Shown here: piece after piece, positions 1 to 6,774 of the stretch
How the letters are laid out: every line of letters starts with the position of its first letter
Position numbering within the stretch: position 1 is the stretch's first letter
Assembly (NCBI GenBank): GCA_043760535.1
Contig: JAYUOV010000105.1
Location: forward strand, 1-16,433
Source: JAZKFT01 sp043760535
Lineage (GTDB): Bacteria > Bacteroidota > Bacteroidia > Chitinophagales > Chitinophagaceae
DNA: 16,433 nt
Direction: 5' to 3'
Notes under the pieces: generated by a model
What the model was told of the DNA's origin: nothing
Databases searched by the model: none
What the model saw: only the letters and a program-made list of their open reading frames with translations
Translations under genes and position numbers: made by a program

Positions 1-1003
1 CCCTCGGTTTTAAATTCTGATACTGCTGATCATCGCCACGTGGTACGGGTCCACTAATAATTAATGGGGTACGGGCATCATCTATCAGTACGCTATCCAC
101 TTCATCCACCATCGCAAAATGGTGTTTGCGTTGCACCATTTCTTCGGGGCTGTGTACCATGTTATCCCTTAGGTAATCAAAGCCAAATTCGTTATTGGTA
201 CCATAGGTAATATCGGCTAAGTAAGCCTTGCGGCGGTCTTCTGTGTTGGGTTGGTGTTTATCTATACAATCTACAGATACCCCTAGCCATTCAAACAATG
301 GGCCATTCCATTCACTATCCCTGCGGGCTAGGTAATCGTTTACGGTTACTATATGTACGCCTTCGCCTGTAAGTGCATTGAGGTAGGCTGGTAACGTACT
401 TACCAAAGTCTTTCCTTCTCCGGTAGCCATTTCGGATATTTTACCACTGTGCAATACGGCTCCACCTATTAGCTGTACATCGTAATGCACCATGTTCCAA
501 GTTACTTCGCCGCCTGCAGCAAGCCAGGTATTTTTGTAAATGGATTGGTTGCCGCTAATTGTTACATGCGCTTTTTTTACACTTAAATTCTTATCTAGTT
601 CAGTGGCTGTGGATACAATTTCGGTGTTGGTGCTAAAGCGCCTTGCAGCTTCTTTAATAGTGGCAAATACTTCTGGCAAAATCTGGTTTAGCACTTCCTC
701 AATCTTTTCGTTACGAAGTTTTATCAACTTGTCCACTTCTTGGTACACCGCATCTTTATCTGTAAGGTGTTCGGCATCCATGGCTTCGCCTTCGGCTTTT
801 TTTGTTGCTATTTCCGCATCTATACCGGAGAGATATTCTTTAATGCGGCTGCGAAAATGAGCAGAATTGGCTCGAAGTTCATCGTTGCTGAAGGATTGGT
901 ACTTTTCGAAAAAAGTATTTACCTGTGCTACAATTGGGGTTATTTTTTTTACATCTTTCTCACTTTTGTTGCCCCCAAAAAGTTTACTTAAAAATCCTGC
1001 CAT
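1..1003 (-). CDS. secA: Preprotein translocase subunit SecA, N-terminal part (cut by window edge)
   Basis: SecA is the ATPase motor that pushes unfolded preproteins through the SecYEG channel at the inner membrane. The 334 visible codons start at the ATG at 1003 and run off the left edge. They contain the Walker A motif MATGEGKT (residues 192-199), the following SecA signature TVNDYLARRD (about 220-229), ITYGTNNEFGFDYLRDNM (265-282), and the Walker B DEVD (300-303) followed by DDARTPLIISGP. Walker A lies about 90 residues further in than in E. coli SecA (about 102-109). The extra, charged, helical stretch falls around residues 55-165, as is known for Bacteroidetes SecA. The gene is divergent from the lipoprotein gene at 1349. 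The helicase motor's second half, the preprotein cross-linking domain's end and the C-terminus are not visible. The identification is certain. Confidence 0.97.
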   Translation of the reverse strand, partial: MAGFLSKLFGGNKSEKDVKKITPIVAQVNTFFEKYQSFSNDELRANSAHFRSRIKEYLSGIDAEIATKKAEGEAMDAEHLTDKDAVYQEVDKLIKLRNEKIEEVLNQILPEVFATIKEAARRFSTNTEIVSTATELDKNLSVKKAHVTISGNQSIYKNTWLAAGGEVTWNMVHYDVQLIGGAVLHSGKISEMATGEGKTLVSTLPAYLNALTGEGVHIVTVNDYLARRDSEWNGPLFEWLGVSVDCIDKHQPNTEDRRKAYLADITYGTNNEFGFDYLRDNMVHSPEEMVQRKHHFAMVDEVDSVLIDDARTPLIISGPVPRGDDQQYQNLKPR

Positions 1004-1348
1004 ATAAATTACGTGTTGTTGGGTATAGTACCTGTTGTTTAAATAATTGATTTTTACTGTCAATAATCGGGCAGTTACACCACAGTTAGCCAAATTGACA
1101 GCAATTTTCCCAATATTAAGGGATGGCAAATGTAGTTCAAATGAAGTTTGGTTTATTGGGTAGCTATCTGCATTAGTAATGAAGTTACGGTTCAAAACAT
1201 GGTTGTTTTTTGGAGCCGCTTTAGATTGAGGGGTAATCGGTCAATAAAAAATAGCACATTCATAAAAAAGCTGTGTAGCAAAATAGCTTCACATCTTATT
1301 AACGTACCTCTGCCGAATAAATAGCATTAACACCTAAACCCTATAAAC
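1004..1348. other. Divergent intergenic region, secA / lipoprotein
   Basis: This 345-bp AT-rich gap separates two divergent genes and must hold both promoters. I see one good -7 box for secA (1127-1134) and no convincing one for the lipoprotein gene. A weak inverted pair AAGCT/AGCTT lies at 1268-1289. I find no coding potential and no Shine-Dalgarno sequence before either ATG. Confidence 0.5.
1127..1134 (-). promoter_or_regulatory. Candidate -7 box (TACATTTG) for secA
   Basis: The minus strand reads TACATTTG, a full match to the Bacteroidetes TAnnTTTG -7 element, about 123 bp upstream of the secA ATG. I see no clear TTTG -33 element at the expected distance, so this rests on one box only. 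Confidence 0.3.
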
Positions 1349-2044
1349 ATGCAAAAAATAACCATCGTAGCGGCCCTATTGTTACTGGCCAGTTGCAAAA
1401 GCAACGAGATTGGAAACAGTAAAGATGTAAATCCGGATGCCATTTATCAGGAGTATAATGTATCTGCTATCGAAGGGGAAAGTGAGGCAACATTTACAGC
1501 ACAATTTCGCTTTGGCGGCGTTAATGGTACTACGCTTGTTTTAAACGATAAAAGCCAGGTAAGTTTTGATGGAAAGGCATTAACAGTAGATAGCAGCGGC
1601 GGAATGGGAGCCTATTACCAAACCAAATTACCCATGGCTTCCGCCGCCGGAAAACATAACTGTACATTTACCGATGGCAATGAAAAAAACTATACCAATA
1701 CATGTAGCCTGCTGCCATTTACACTTACTACCATTTTTACAAAACCCATTGCTCAGGGCAATTTGGAACTTAATTTCAGCGGATTGCAGGACAATGACGA
1801 AATAAATATCAGCATTAGCGACACCAGCTATTTGAGCCGCTACCACGATATGGATACTACTGTGAAAATTAGCGGTGGCAAAGTAGTGATAGCTGCCAGA
1901 CAAATAAACAAACTGGCACCTGGGCCGATTACCATAGATGTTTCTAAAGAAGAAAATACCAACCTTAAGGAAGCTACAAAAGAGGGAGGTGCCATTATGT
2001 ACAGGTATCAGTTACGAACCAGAAATGCGGTTTTAAAAAAATAG
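1349..2044 (+). CDS. Hypothetical lipoprotein of unknown function
   Basis: The 231-residue protein begins with a short lipoprotein signal (charged MQK, hydrophobic core, lipobox LLASC with the lipidated Cys at residue 16), so it should be anchored in the outer or inner membrane. The mature part has no hydrophobic segments. It is rich in alternating polar/hydrophobic stretches and Gly/Thr/Ser/Asn, which suggests a beta-sandwich, perhaps two domains (about 35-125 and 130-205). Two cysteines at about 104 and 118, in NCTFTDG and TNTCSL, could form a disulfide. I recognise no enzymatic motif. It is the only plus-strand gene, stands alone, and is followed at once by the tail of the convergent VOC pseudogene. 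The reading frame is sound and the ATG at 1349 is the natural start. Function is unknown. Confidence 0.8.
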   Translation: MQKITIVAALLLLASCKSNEIGNSKDVNPDAIYQEYNVSAIEGESEATFTAQFRFGGVNGTTLVLNDKSQVSFDGKALTVDSSGGMGAYYQTKLPMASAAGKHNCTFTDGNEKNYTNTCSLLPFTLTTIFTKPIAQGNLELNFSGLQDNDEINISISDTSYLSRYHDMDTTVKISGGKVVIAARQINKLAPGPITIDVSKEENTNLKEATKEGGAIMYRYQLRTRNAVLKK

Positions 2045-2059
2045 TATTCGTATAAATAT

Positions 2060-2419
2060 TAAAAGCAGGTAAGTACCTAAAGTTATTAGATTGTTTACTG
2101 GGCCTAATAAGTAAAAAGCTTTTTGCCCGTGGCTTTTATTTGTAAATGTACTGTGGTATTAAGTGCTATTATCGGGGTTTAAAAGTTACTGGTACTGTTT
2201 GTCTATATCATTTGTTCGTAAATACACCTGGCAGTAGTTTTCTTTTGGGTTAATGTCTTTGATCTCAAAAAAGCGAATTTCAATATTGTATTTCTGCAAC
2301 ATCAGATAGCCCTCAAAATCTGTACTGTATATTTACCGGAATTGTAATTGATGGATGTAGATGTTTCTGGTAACAGCTTTATTTCGCTTTGGTAACTTTA
2401 GATGGATTTCTGTATGCAT
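2060..2419 (-). pseudogene. Decayed VOC-family (glyoxalase/bleomycin-resistance-like) protein
   Basis: Reading the minus strand from the ATG at 2419 in one frame gives a protein-like sequence interrupted by three TAA codons, at 2333-2335, 2186-2188 and 2159-2161. Recognisable pieces in order are MHTEIHLKLPKRNKAVTRN, DFEGYLMLQKYNIEIRFFEI, NPKENYCQVYLRTNDIDKQYQ (first 20 residues typical of the family) and SHGQKAFYLLGPVNNLITLG. These match the layout of small dimeric VOC proteins: an N-terminal 'IHPKLPMRNK...FY' strand, a central 'YLM...IEIHFFEF' strand, 'YGQVYIRTDDID', and a C-terminal 'WGQKEFxLLDPDNNLLTFG'. The length (about 120 codons) equals that of an intact member, with no frameshift needed. 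Several key positions have drifted (WGQKEF to HGQKAF, DPDNN to GPVNN), so it is dead rather than recoded. The open frame continues to a stop at 2033, overlapping the end of the convergent lipoprotein gene. Confidence 0.75.
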
Positions 2420-2485
2420 AAAAAAGGTTTTTCAGGTGGTTATTTAATAGCATATCTCTTTACCTGTTTCCAATAATTCATTCTT

Positions 2486-4684
2486 TTATCTCGAAGGAAT
2501 AATCCTGATAATAACCACGTTTTCTATTTTACCTTTTTTATAATGCCTTTTTTGTTGAATATCAATGGTCTTTGTATCGTCAGCGTCTATATCTTCTTCA
2601 TTAATCTTTTCCAATTCTTCTTTAGTTGTAAAATTTTGGCTATAAGAACTTGTAATAGTAAATCTTTTTTCAACATTACTATTTCTGTTCCTCACTAGGT
2701 TAGGCGTTGAGGGATTACATTCATAATGAAAACCTTTCACCAAATTCTTTAGCTCCATCAATTTTGGTAATTTTAAAGCGTATTCAGATGATTTTGCTAT
2801 GCCTAATTTTCCTTTTGCAAATACATCTTTTAGCGAAGTTTCTACATCTTCATTTTCGGCAAAAGCATGGGCATCGGTCTCCATTTCATCTTGGGTGTCA
2901 TTTTCATCTGTTTTTCTTAAATATTTCCCCAAAATATTATTGTTGAAATTGATTGTAATCTTGTTTTTCTGCAGTTGGCGCAAGGCGTTATTCTCAGTGT
3001 TTATTTGTGTTTTAAACTGCATTCTATTCGCCGCGGCTGCTTTTTTCATTTCTATTTTGGCTTGTTCATTTTCAACAGTCTGCCTTAATCTGCTATTGGC
3101 CATTCTTACTTTCTCCTCGGCCATGCGGCTATCTAAAGGTGGCACCGTTGGTACGCCTAATGGATTGGTAAAAGCTGCTGCTGGTGGAAATATAGTAAAG
3201 TTGGGCGGGGCTATTTTTATGTTCATTTTCGGAAACGTTTTTAAAGCTTCCTCTAGTTTTAGTATGGCTGGTGCCAAATAATCCTCTATGTTGGCAAACT
3301 GGGTTGTTTTCTCATTATACCCCAGGTTTTCCAAATCTTTTGCCGCCGCCTCTAGCTTTAAAGTCGCTTCCTTGTTATCCAAAATTTTTTCGGCCCAGTT
3401 AGTAACCTCTTCTATATAGGGTTGCATCTGCTTTTCCACGTTTTCTCCATAAGCTTTTCCCATTTCTTCAGCATCTTTTCCTAATTCCTTAGCCTGTGTT
3501 TCTATTTCTTTTAAGTTTAAATTTTCTGTAAAACCTTGTATAGTTTTTACCAAATCGAAAGCGGCAGGAACTACAGGATCTAGTGTTTTTGTTTTAACCT
3601 CTTTAGCCTCTTTTTTGGCACTATAATTAATAGGTTGGCTCGTATTTACTACTGGTAATTTTATCTTGGGCTTTGGTATTATTACGGTAAAACCCAGGCC
3701 AAGTATAGTAAGTAACAGCAGCAAGTATAATTGCTGCCTGTAATTAAATGCATGTGGCTGCGGGGCTACTATACGCCTTACCCTACGAAGCAGTTGAAAT
3801 GATTGATTGTCTTTAGCACTTAAAGCTAATAACGTAGCCGTATTATTCTTTTCTATAGTTAGTAAAGCCTTAGCATAATCTTTGGCATTGTACTGAAACT
3901 GCAATACATAATCATCGCAGCTATTTTCCCTCTCTTGCCTTATTTGCTTTAGCAGCAACCGCATAAACGGATTAAAGAAAAGACAGATTTCGGCTATTTG
4001 TACAAAAATATTTACCAGATAATCATGGCGGCGAATATGAGCCAGTTCGTGAAGTAAAATGGCTTCTACCTGTTGGGTATTAAGGCTGTTTAAGCTGGCT
4101 ACTGGTAGTAAAATAATGGGCCTCCAAAAACCCATGGTTAAAGGGCTTTGTACATAATGAGAAGAAAATACTTTTACATGCTGCCTTATCTGTAAAATCT
4201 CAGCATTGCGTTGTACAAACAAACGCCACTGCACATCTACTTTTTCTAGCCCCTCTGTAGCAAAAAATTTTACTTGGCGGAAACCATTTACTAGCCTTAT
4301 GCCGAGAATTAAAAAAACTAGCAGATACCCACAACTGATATACGGTGATAAACTTTTTAAAGAAGCCAGGATGGAGTGATAAAGGTATAAGGCCTGATTT
4401 GCGAACGAAGTACGATTTACGTTTTCTGTGGCTTCGGTAATCGAATATACAGCCGAGTAGCCTGGTAAAGGGGCATTTACATAGGCATAAAAAAATGTGC
4501 CGGCAAACCATAAAAAGCCAATTAGCGATGCCAAGGTGGCAACCTGGTATTTGCGGCATGCTTTTAAGGTAAACAAACCTGTAGTAGCTGCATACAGCAG
4601 CCAAATAGCAGCTACCTGCCAAAGAGAATTGCCAATGGCACGGCCAAGGGCCTGCAAAAAGGCCGATTGTTCGATGGGGAACAT
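2486..4684 (-). CDS. BlaR1/MecR1-type M56 membrane metallopeptidase (sensor-transducer)
   Basis: The 732-residue membrane protein belongs to peptidase family M56. Such proteins sense an envelope signal and trigger cleavage of a partner BlaI repressor. The N-terminus has hydrophobic segments at about 20-40, 50-70 and 115-133. The zinc motif HELAH is at 212-216, in the expected 'AILLHELAHIRRHDYLVN' setting, and the third-ligand region is ERENSCDD (251-258). A further membrane segment lies at about 318-336. The last ~395 residues should be periplasmic. Instead of the penicillin-binding transpeptidase-like domain of staphylococcal BlaR1, they form a Lys/Glu/Ala-rich, probably helical or coiled-coil region (about 380-480 and 520-590) and an acidic linker. 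The ligand is therefore unknown. The ATG follows the stop of the BlaI-type gene by six bases, so both are co-transcribed. The gene symbol is left empty because a role in beta-lactam sensing is not supported. Confidence 0.9.
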   Translation of the reverse strand: MFPIEQSAFLQALGRAIGNSLWQVAAIWLLYAATTGLFTLKACRKYQVATLASLIGFLWFAGTFFYAYVNAPLPGYSAVYSITEATENVNRTSFANQALYLYHSILASLKSLSPYISCGYLLVFLILGIRLVNGFRQVKFFATEGLEKVDVQWRLFVQRNAEILQIRQHVKVFSSHYVQSPLTMGFWRPIILLPVASLNSLNTQQVEAILLHELAHIRRHDYLVNIFVQIAEICLFFNPFMRLLLKQIRQERENSCDDYVLQFQYNAKDYAKALLTIEKNNTATLLALSAKDNQSFQLLRRVRRIVAPQPHAFNYRQQLYLLLLLTILGLGFTVIIPKPKIKLPVVNTSQPINYSAKKEAKEVKTKTLDPVVPAAFDLVKTIQGFTENLNLKEIETQAKELGKDAEEMGKAYGENVEKQMQPYIEEVTNWAEKILDNKEATLKLEAAAKDLENLGYNEKTTQFANIEDYLAPAILKLEEALKTFPKMNIKIAPPNFTIFPPAAAFTNPLGVPTVPPLDSRMAEEKVRMANSRLRQTVENEQAKIEMKKAAAANRMQFKTQINTENNALRQLQKNKITINFNNNILGKYLRKTDENDTQDEMETDAHAFAENEDVETSLKDVFAKGKLGIAKSSEYALKLPKLMELKNLVKGFHYECNPSTPNLVRNRNSNVEKRFTITSSYSQNFTTKEELEKINEEDIDADDTKTIDIQQKRHYKKGKIENVVIIRIIPSR

Positions 4685-4690
4685 GTGCGG

Positions 4691-5068
4691 TTATTTTAAT
4701 TGATCCAATAATTGCTGAATTTCTTCTATCTCTTTTTTGGATGGCTTTTTATTGCCAAAAGCCTGCATCATTAATTGCGATGCGGAGCCTTCGAAAAGGC
4801 TGTTTACCATTTTCCCTACAATGTTCTGCTGGGTTTTATTCTTGCTTACATTGGCTTTATAAATATGCGTTTTGCAGCTATCATCTCGGGTTACAAGCCC
4901 TTTTTCATGCATAATTTGCATTAGTTTAAGCGTAGTAGTATAGCCTGCATCTTTCAAATCGCTTAATGCTTCATGTACATCTCTAACCGTAGCAATGCCT
5001 CTTTGCCATAGCACCTGCAATATTTCTAGCTCACTCTCGGTAGGTTTAGGCGACAACGATTTTGACAT
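4691..5068 (-). CDS. BlaI/MecI/CopY-family transcriptional repressor
   Basis: The 125-residue protein has the BlaI/MecI winged-helix layout: PTESELEILQVLWQRGIATV (helix 1 and start of helix 2), then VHEALSD and YTTTLKLMQIMHEKGLV as the recognition helix and wing, then a dimerising helical C-terminus (about 85-125). It should bind as a dimer to TACA/TGTA dyads and be inactivated by proteolysis when the partner M56 protease is triggered. At the place where staphylococcal BlaI is cleaved (within VLNF), this protein has LMMQAF, so the cut site, if used, differs. It is the first gene of a two-gene unit with the M56 protease. Autoregulation is likely because a perfect palindrome overlaps its promoter (5078-5095). 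The ATG at 5068 is the natural start. Confidence 0.93.
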   Translation of the reverse strand: MSKSLSPKPTESELEILQVLWQRGIATVRDVHEALSDLKDAGYTTTLKLMQIMHEKGLVTRDDSCKTHIYKANVSKNKTQQNIVGKMVNSLFEGSASQLMMQAFGNKKPSKKEIEEIQQLLDQLK

Positions 5069-5077
5069 AATTTTTGT

Positions 5078-5095
5078 TACATTTTTTCAAATGTA
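5078..5095 (-). promoter_or_regulatory. Palindromic operator over the -7 box of the blaI-blaR1-type unit
   Basis: The plus strand reads TACATTT TTTC AAATGTA, a perfect inverted repeat of 7+7 bases with a 4-base spacer. Its arms carry the TACA/TGTA half-sites typical of BlaI/MecI operators, though spaced wider than in Staphylococcus. On the minus strand the distal arm is also TACATTTG (5088-5095), a full match to the Bacteroidetes -7 box, only about 20 bases before the repressor's ATG. A bound repressor would block the promoter directly. No clear -33 box is seen. Confidence 0.7.
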
Positions 5096-5187
5096 CGATT
5101 AGATTCGTAAACAGGTTGTGAAAATTACAAGAGGCATTATTGGGGGAGGAGTGGGTAAAATAGAAGACTTAAAATTGTAAATGATTA

Positions 5188-5211
5188 TTGGGTCAGTGGG
5201 TCAATAAGTCA
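5188..5211. repeat. Three tandem 8-base units ending in GTCA
   Basis: The units TTGGGTCA, GTGGGTCA and ATAAGTCA follow one another without gaps in the 216-bp gap between the repressor gene and the ATPase gene. The third is degenerate. This may be simple-sequence drift. I see nothing else in this gap. Confidence 0.3.
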
Positions 5212-5284
5212 TTTGCTATTAAAATTCCGGTTGCCTGATTGCTTAATACCCAACTAGTCTTTTCAAATTTTCTGCTAGCTTTCT

Positions 5285-6586
5285 CTAACTATTAGCCAGC
5301 ATCCATTTCCAGGCTTTTACTACTTTTATTGTAAATCCTTTTTCGGTTATTTCCCGTTCTTCTTCATTGGTTATCAGCAGTAAATTAGTACAGTTAAAAT
5401 GTTCGGCAGCTTCCAGCAAGCCATGTAGTTCTCTTTTTAGTGTGTCGGGATTATCTATTGTGTAGCACACTTGTATTAGTTGTGTGGCCACATCATTTTG
5501 GGTCAGTATAAAATCGCATTCTTTTCTGCCACTGTAAAAATACAAGCCCCTGCCAAACGGAAATTGCCGGCGTAAATGTAAAAAAACAAGATTTTCAAGT
5601 AGTATGCCATCGTGGCTGCTGCTGCGGGTTAATAGGGCCTTTAAAAAGCCATTATCTATACAATAATATTTTTTGTCGCTAAATGTTTCTTTGTTCAGAG
5701 ATGGATTCCATCTGGGTAGTTTTTGAAAAAAATAAACAGCTTCTAAATGTTCTGCTACCTGGTATAAAAAGTTCTTATCGCTTTTTATACCACCCGTTTT
5801 CATTTCGTTGTTTATTTTATTGATAGAGGTGCTTTTGGTTAAATTGGCCAGTATCCGTTTTACAAAATACTTTAAAGCACTTGTATTTTTTATATCGTAC
5901 CGCTCTACCAAATCTTTGTAAAGCATTACAAAGTAATACTCCTGCAGTGTGTGCTCCATATATTGGTAACCGCTTAAAACCAACTCCGGAAAGGCACTAT
6001 GGTTTACATATTGCTTATATGCCAGCGTAAGTTTTGGTATTTCTTTTAAAGAATGTACAGCAGTATTGGTTTTTGTAAAAAAGCAATATTCGCTAAACGA
6101 CAATGGGAACACTTCAAACTGCAAAGTGCGGCCACGAAGGGTTGTAGCTATATCTGTAGCCAGCATTTTACTGTTGCTGCCACTTAAAAATATGTTTTTG
6201 GTAAAGGTGTCGTACAGCCTTCTAACAAACTGTTCCCAGCCATTGGCCACCTGCACTTCATCAAAAAATATATAGGTTTCCTCTGGTTTGGTTTCGGGGT
6301 ATATTTCTCTGAATGCCTGTATGATTACATCAAATTCATTTGGCTGAAATGGTAACCGGTCATCATCTAAATTTAGGAACAGTATTTTGTCGCTGCCCAC
6401 ATTTGCTAATAGTAATTGGTTGATGGTATCCATCATTACCGAAGTTTTGCCACCACGCCTTACACCTGTAACCGTTATTATTTTGCCACTATTTATCGGT
6501 ACACTTTGGTTACGATGTACCACTTGCAAAGGTAAATTCTCAGCAAAATTGGTGTAGATGCCCATTAAGACTTCCTTGTTTATCAT
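5285..6586 (-). CDS. AAA-family ATP-binding protein with DUF4143-type C-terminus
   Basis: The 433-residue protein (426 if begun at the second ATG, 6565) belongs to the widespread family of stand-alone ATPases of unknown cellular role that combine an AAA_14-type ATPase with a DUF4143 domain. It has Walker A GVRRGGKT (41-48), Walker B YIFFDE (105-110) and a sensor-like FLSGSNSKML (about 133-142). It also has a helical middle and the C-terminal DUF4143 signature CIDNGFLKALL, LLENLVFLHLRRQF, FYSGRKECDFIL and QLIQVCYTI. The C-terminal part resembles a PD-(D/E)xK nuclease fold, but the usual catalytic lysine position reads VCY, so nuclease activity is unlikely. The gene stands alone. A TACATTTG -7 box lies only 4 bases before the first ATG, while AAGGA precedes the second ATG at good spacing, so 6565 may be the true start. 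Confidence 0.9.
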   Translation of the reverse strand: MINKEVLMGIYTNFAENLPLQVVHRNQSVPINSGKIITVTGVRRGGKTSVMMDTINQLLLANVGSDKILFLNLDDDRLPFQPNEFDVIIQAFREIYPETKPEETYIFFDEVQVANGWEQFVRRLYDTFTKNIFLSGSNSKMLATDIATTLRGRTLQFEVFPLSFSEYCFFTKTNTAVHSLKEIPKLTLAYKQYVNHSAFPELVLSGYQYMEHTLQEYYFVMLYKDLVERYDIKNTSALKYFVKRILANLTKSTSINKINNEMKTGGIKSDKNFLYQVAEHLEAVYFFQKLPRWNPSLNKETFSDKKYYCIDNGFLKALLTRSSSHDGILLENLVFLHLRRQFPFGRGLYFYSGRKECDFILTQNDVATQLIQVCYTIDNPDTLKRELHGLLEAAEHFNCTNLLLITNEEEREITEKGFTIKVVKAWKWMLANS

Positions 6587-6590
6587 GCCA

Positions 6591-6598
6591 CAAATGTA
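6591..6598 (-). promoter_or_regulatory. Candidate -7 box (TACATTTG) for the ATPase gene
   Basis: The minus strand reads TACATTTG ending 4 bases before the first ATG (6586). Transcription would begin at or near that ATG, giving either a leaderless message or, more plausibly, translation from the ATG at 6565, which is preceded by AAGGA. Confidence 0.4.
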
Positions 6599-6635
6599 AA
6601 TATATTCTTTAAATGAAAGAAAAGAATTACATTAA

Positions 6636-6666
6636 TTTCATTATTTACAAGAAATAAATAATGAAA
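6636..6666. repeat. Perfect 11-bp inverted repeat upstream of the ATPase gene
   Basis: Arms TTTCATTATTT (6636-6646) and AAATAATGAAA (6656-6666) are perfectly complementary around a 9-base loop. The element lies about 40-70 bp upstream of the ATPase -7 box, where an operator or activator site could sit. It is AT-rich in an AT-rich stretch, so chance cannot be excluded. Confidence 0.5.
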
Positions 6667-6728
6667 ACGTCTTTAAAAACATGAAATTAAAATTAAAAAT
6701 GTCTTTATTTTCAAGATAAAAATAAAAA

Positions 6729-6757
6729 AAAGGTGGAACTTTTTGAGTTCCACTTTT
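6729..6757 (-). terminator. Rho-independent terminator of topA
   Basis: Arms GTGGAAC (6733-6739) and GTTCCAC (6747-6753) with a 7-base loop form a 7-bp stem, extendable by A:T pairs on both sides. On the minus strand the stem is followed directly by a run of T (complement of 6722-6730). It lies 18 bases past the topA stop codon. Confidence 0.85.
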
Positions 6758-6774
6758 ATGCATTGTACTATTTT

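Noticed and set aside
2113..2124. Palindrome AAAAAGCTTTTT as a terminator
   Set aside because: It has no loop and lies inside the VOC pseudogene reading frame, encoding part of a conserved segment.
2060..2419. Stop-codon recoding (TAA read as an amino acid) in the VOC gene
   Set aside because: Neighbouring genes end at TAA normally and conserved VOC positions are drifting, so plain decay explains it.
2486..5068. Calling the pair a beta-lactam resistance regulator
   Set aside because: There is no penicillin-binding sensor domain and no beta-lactamase gene in the window.
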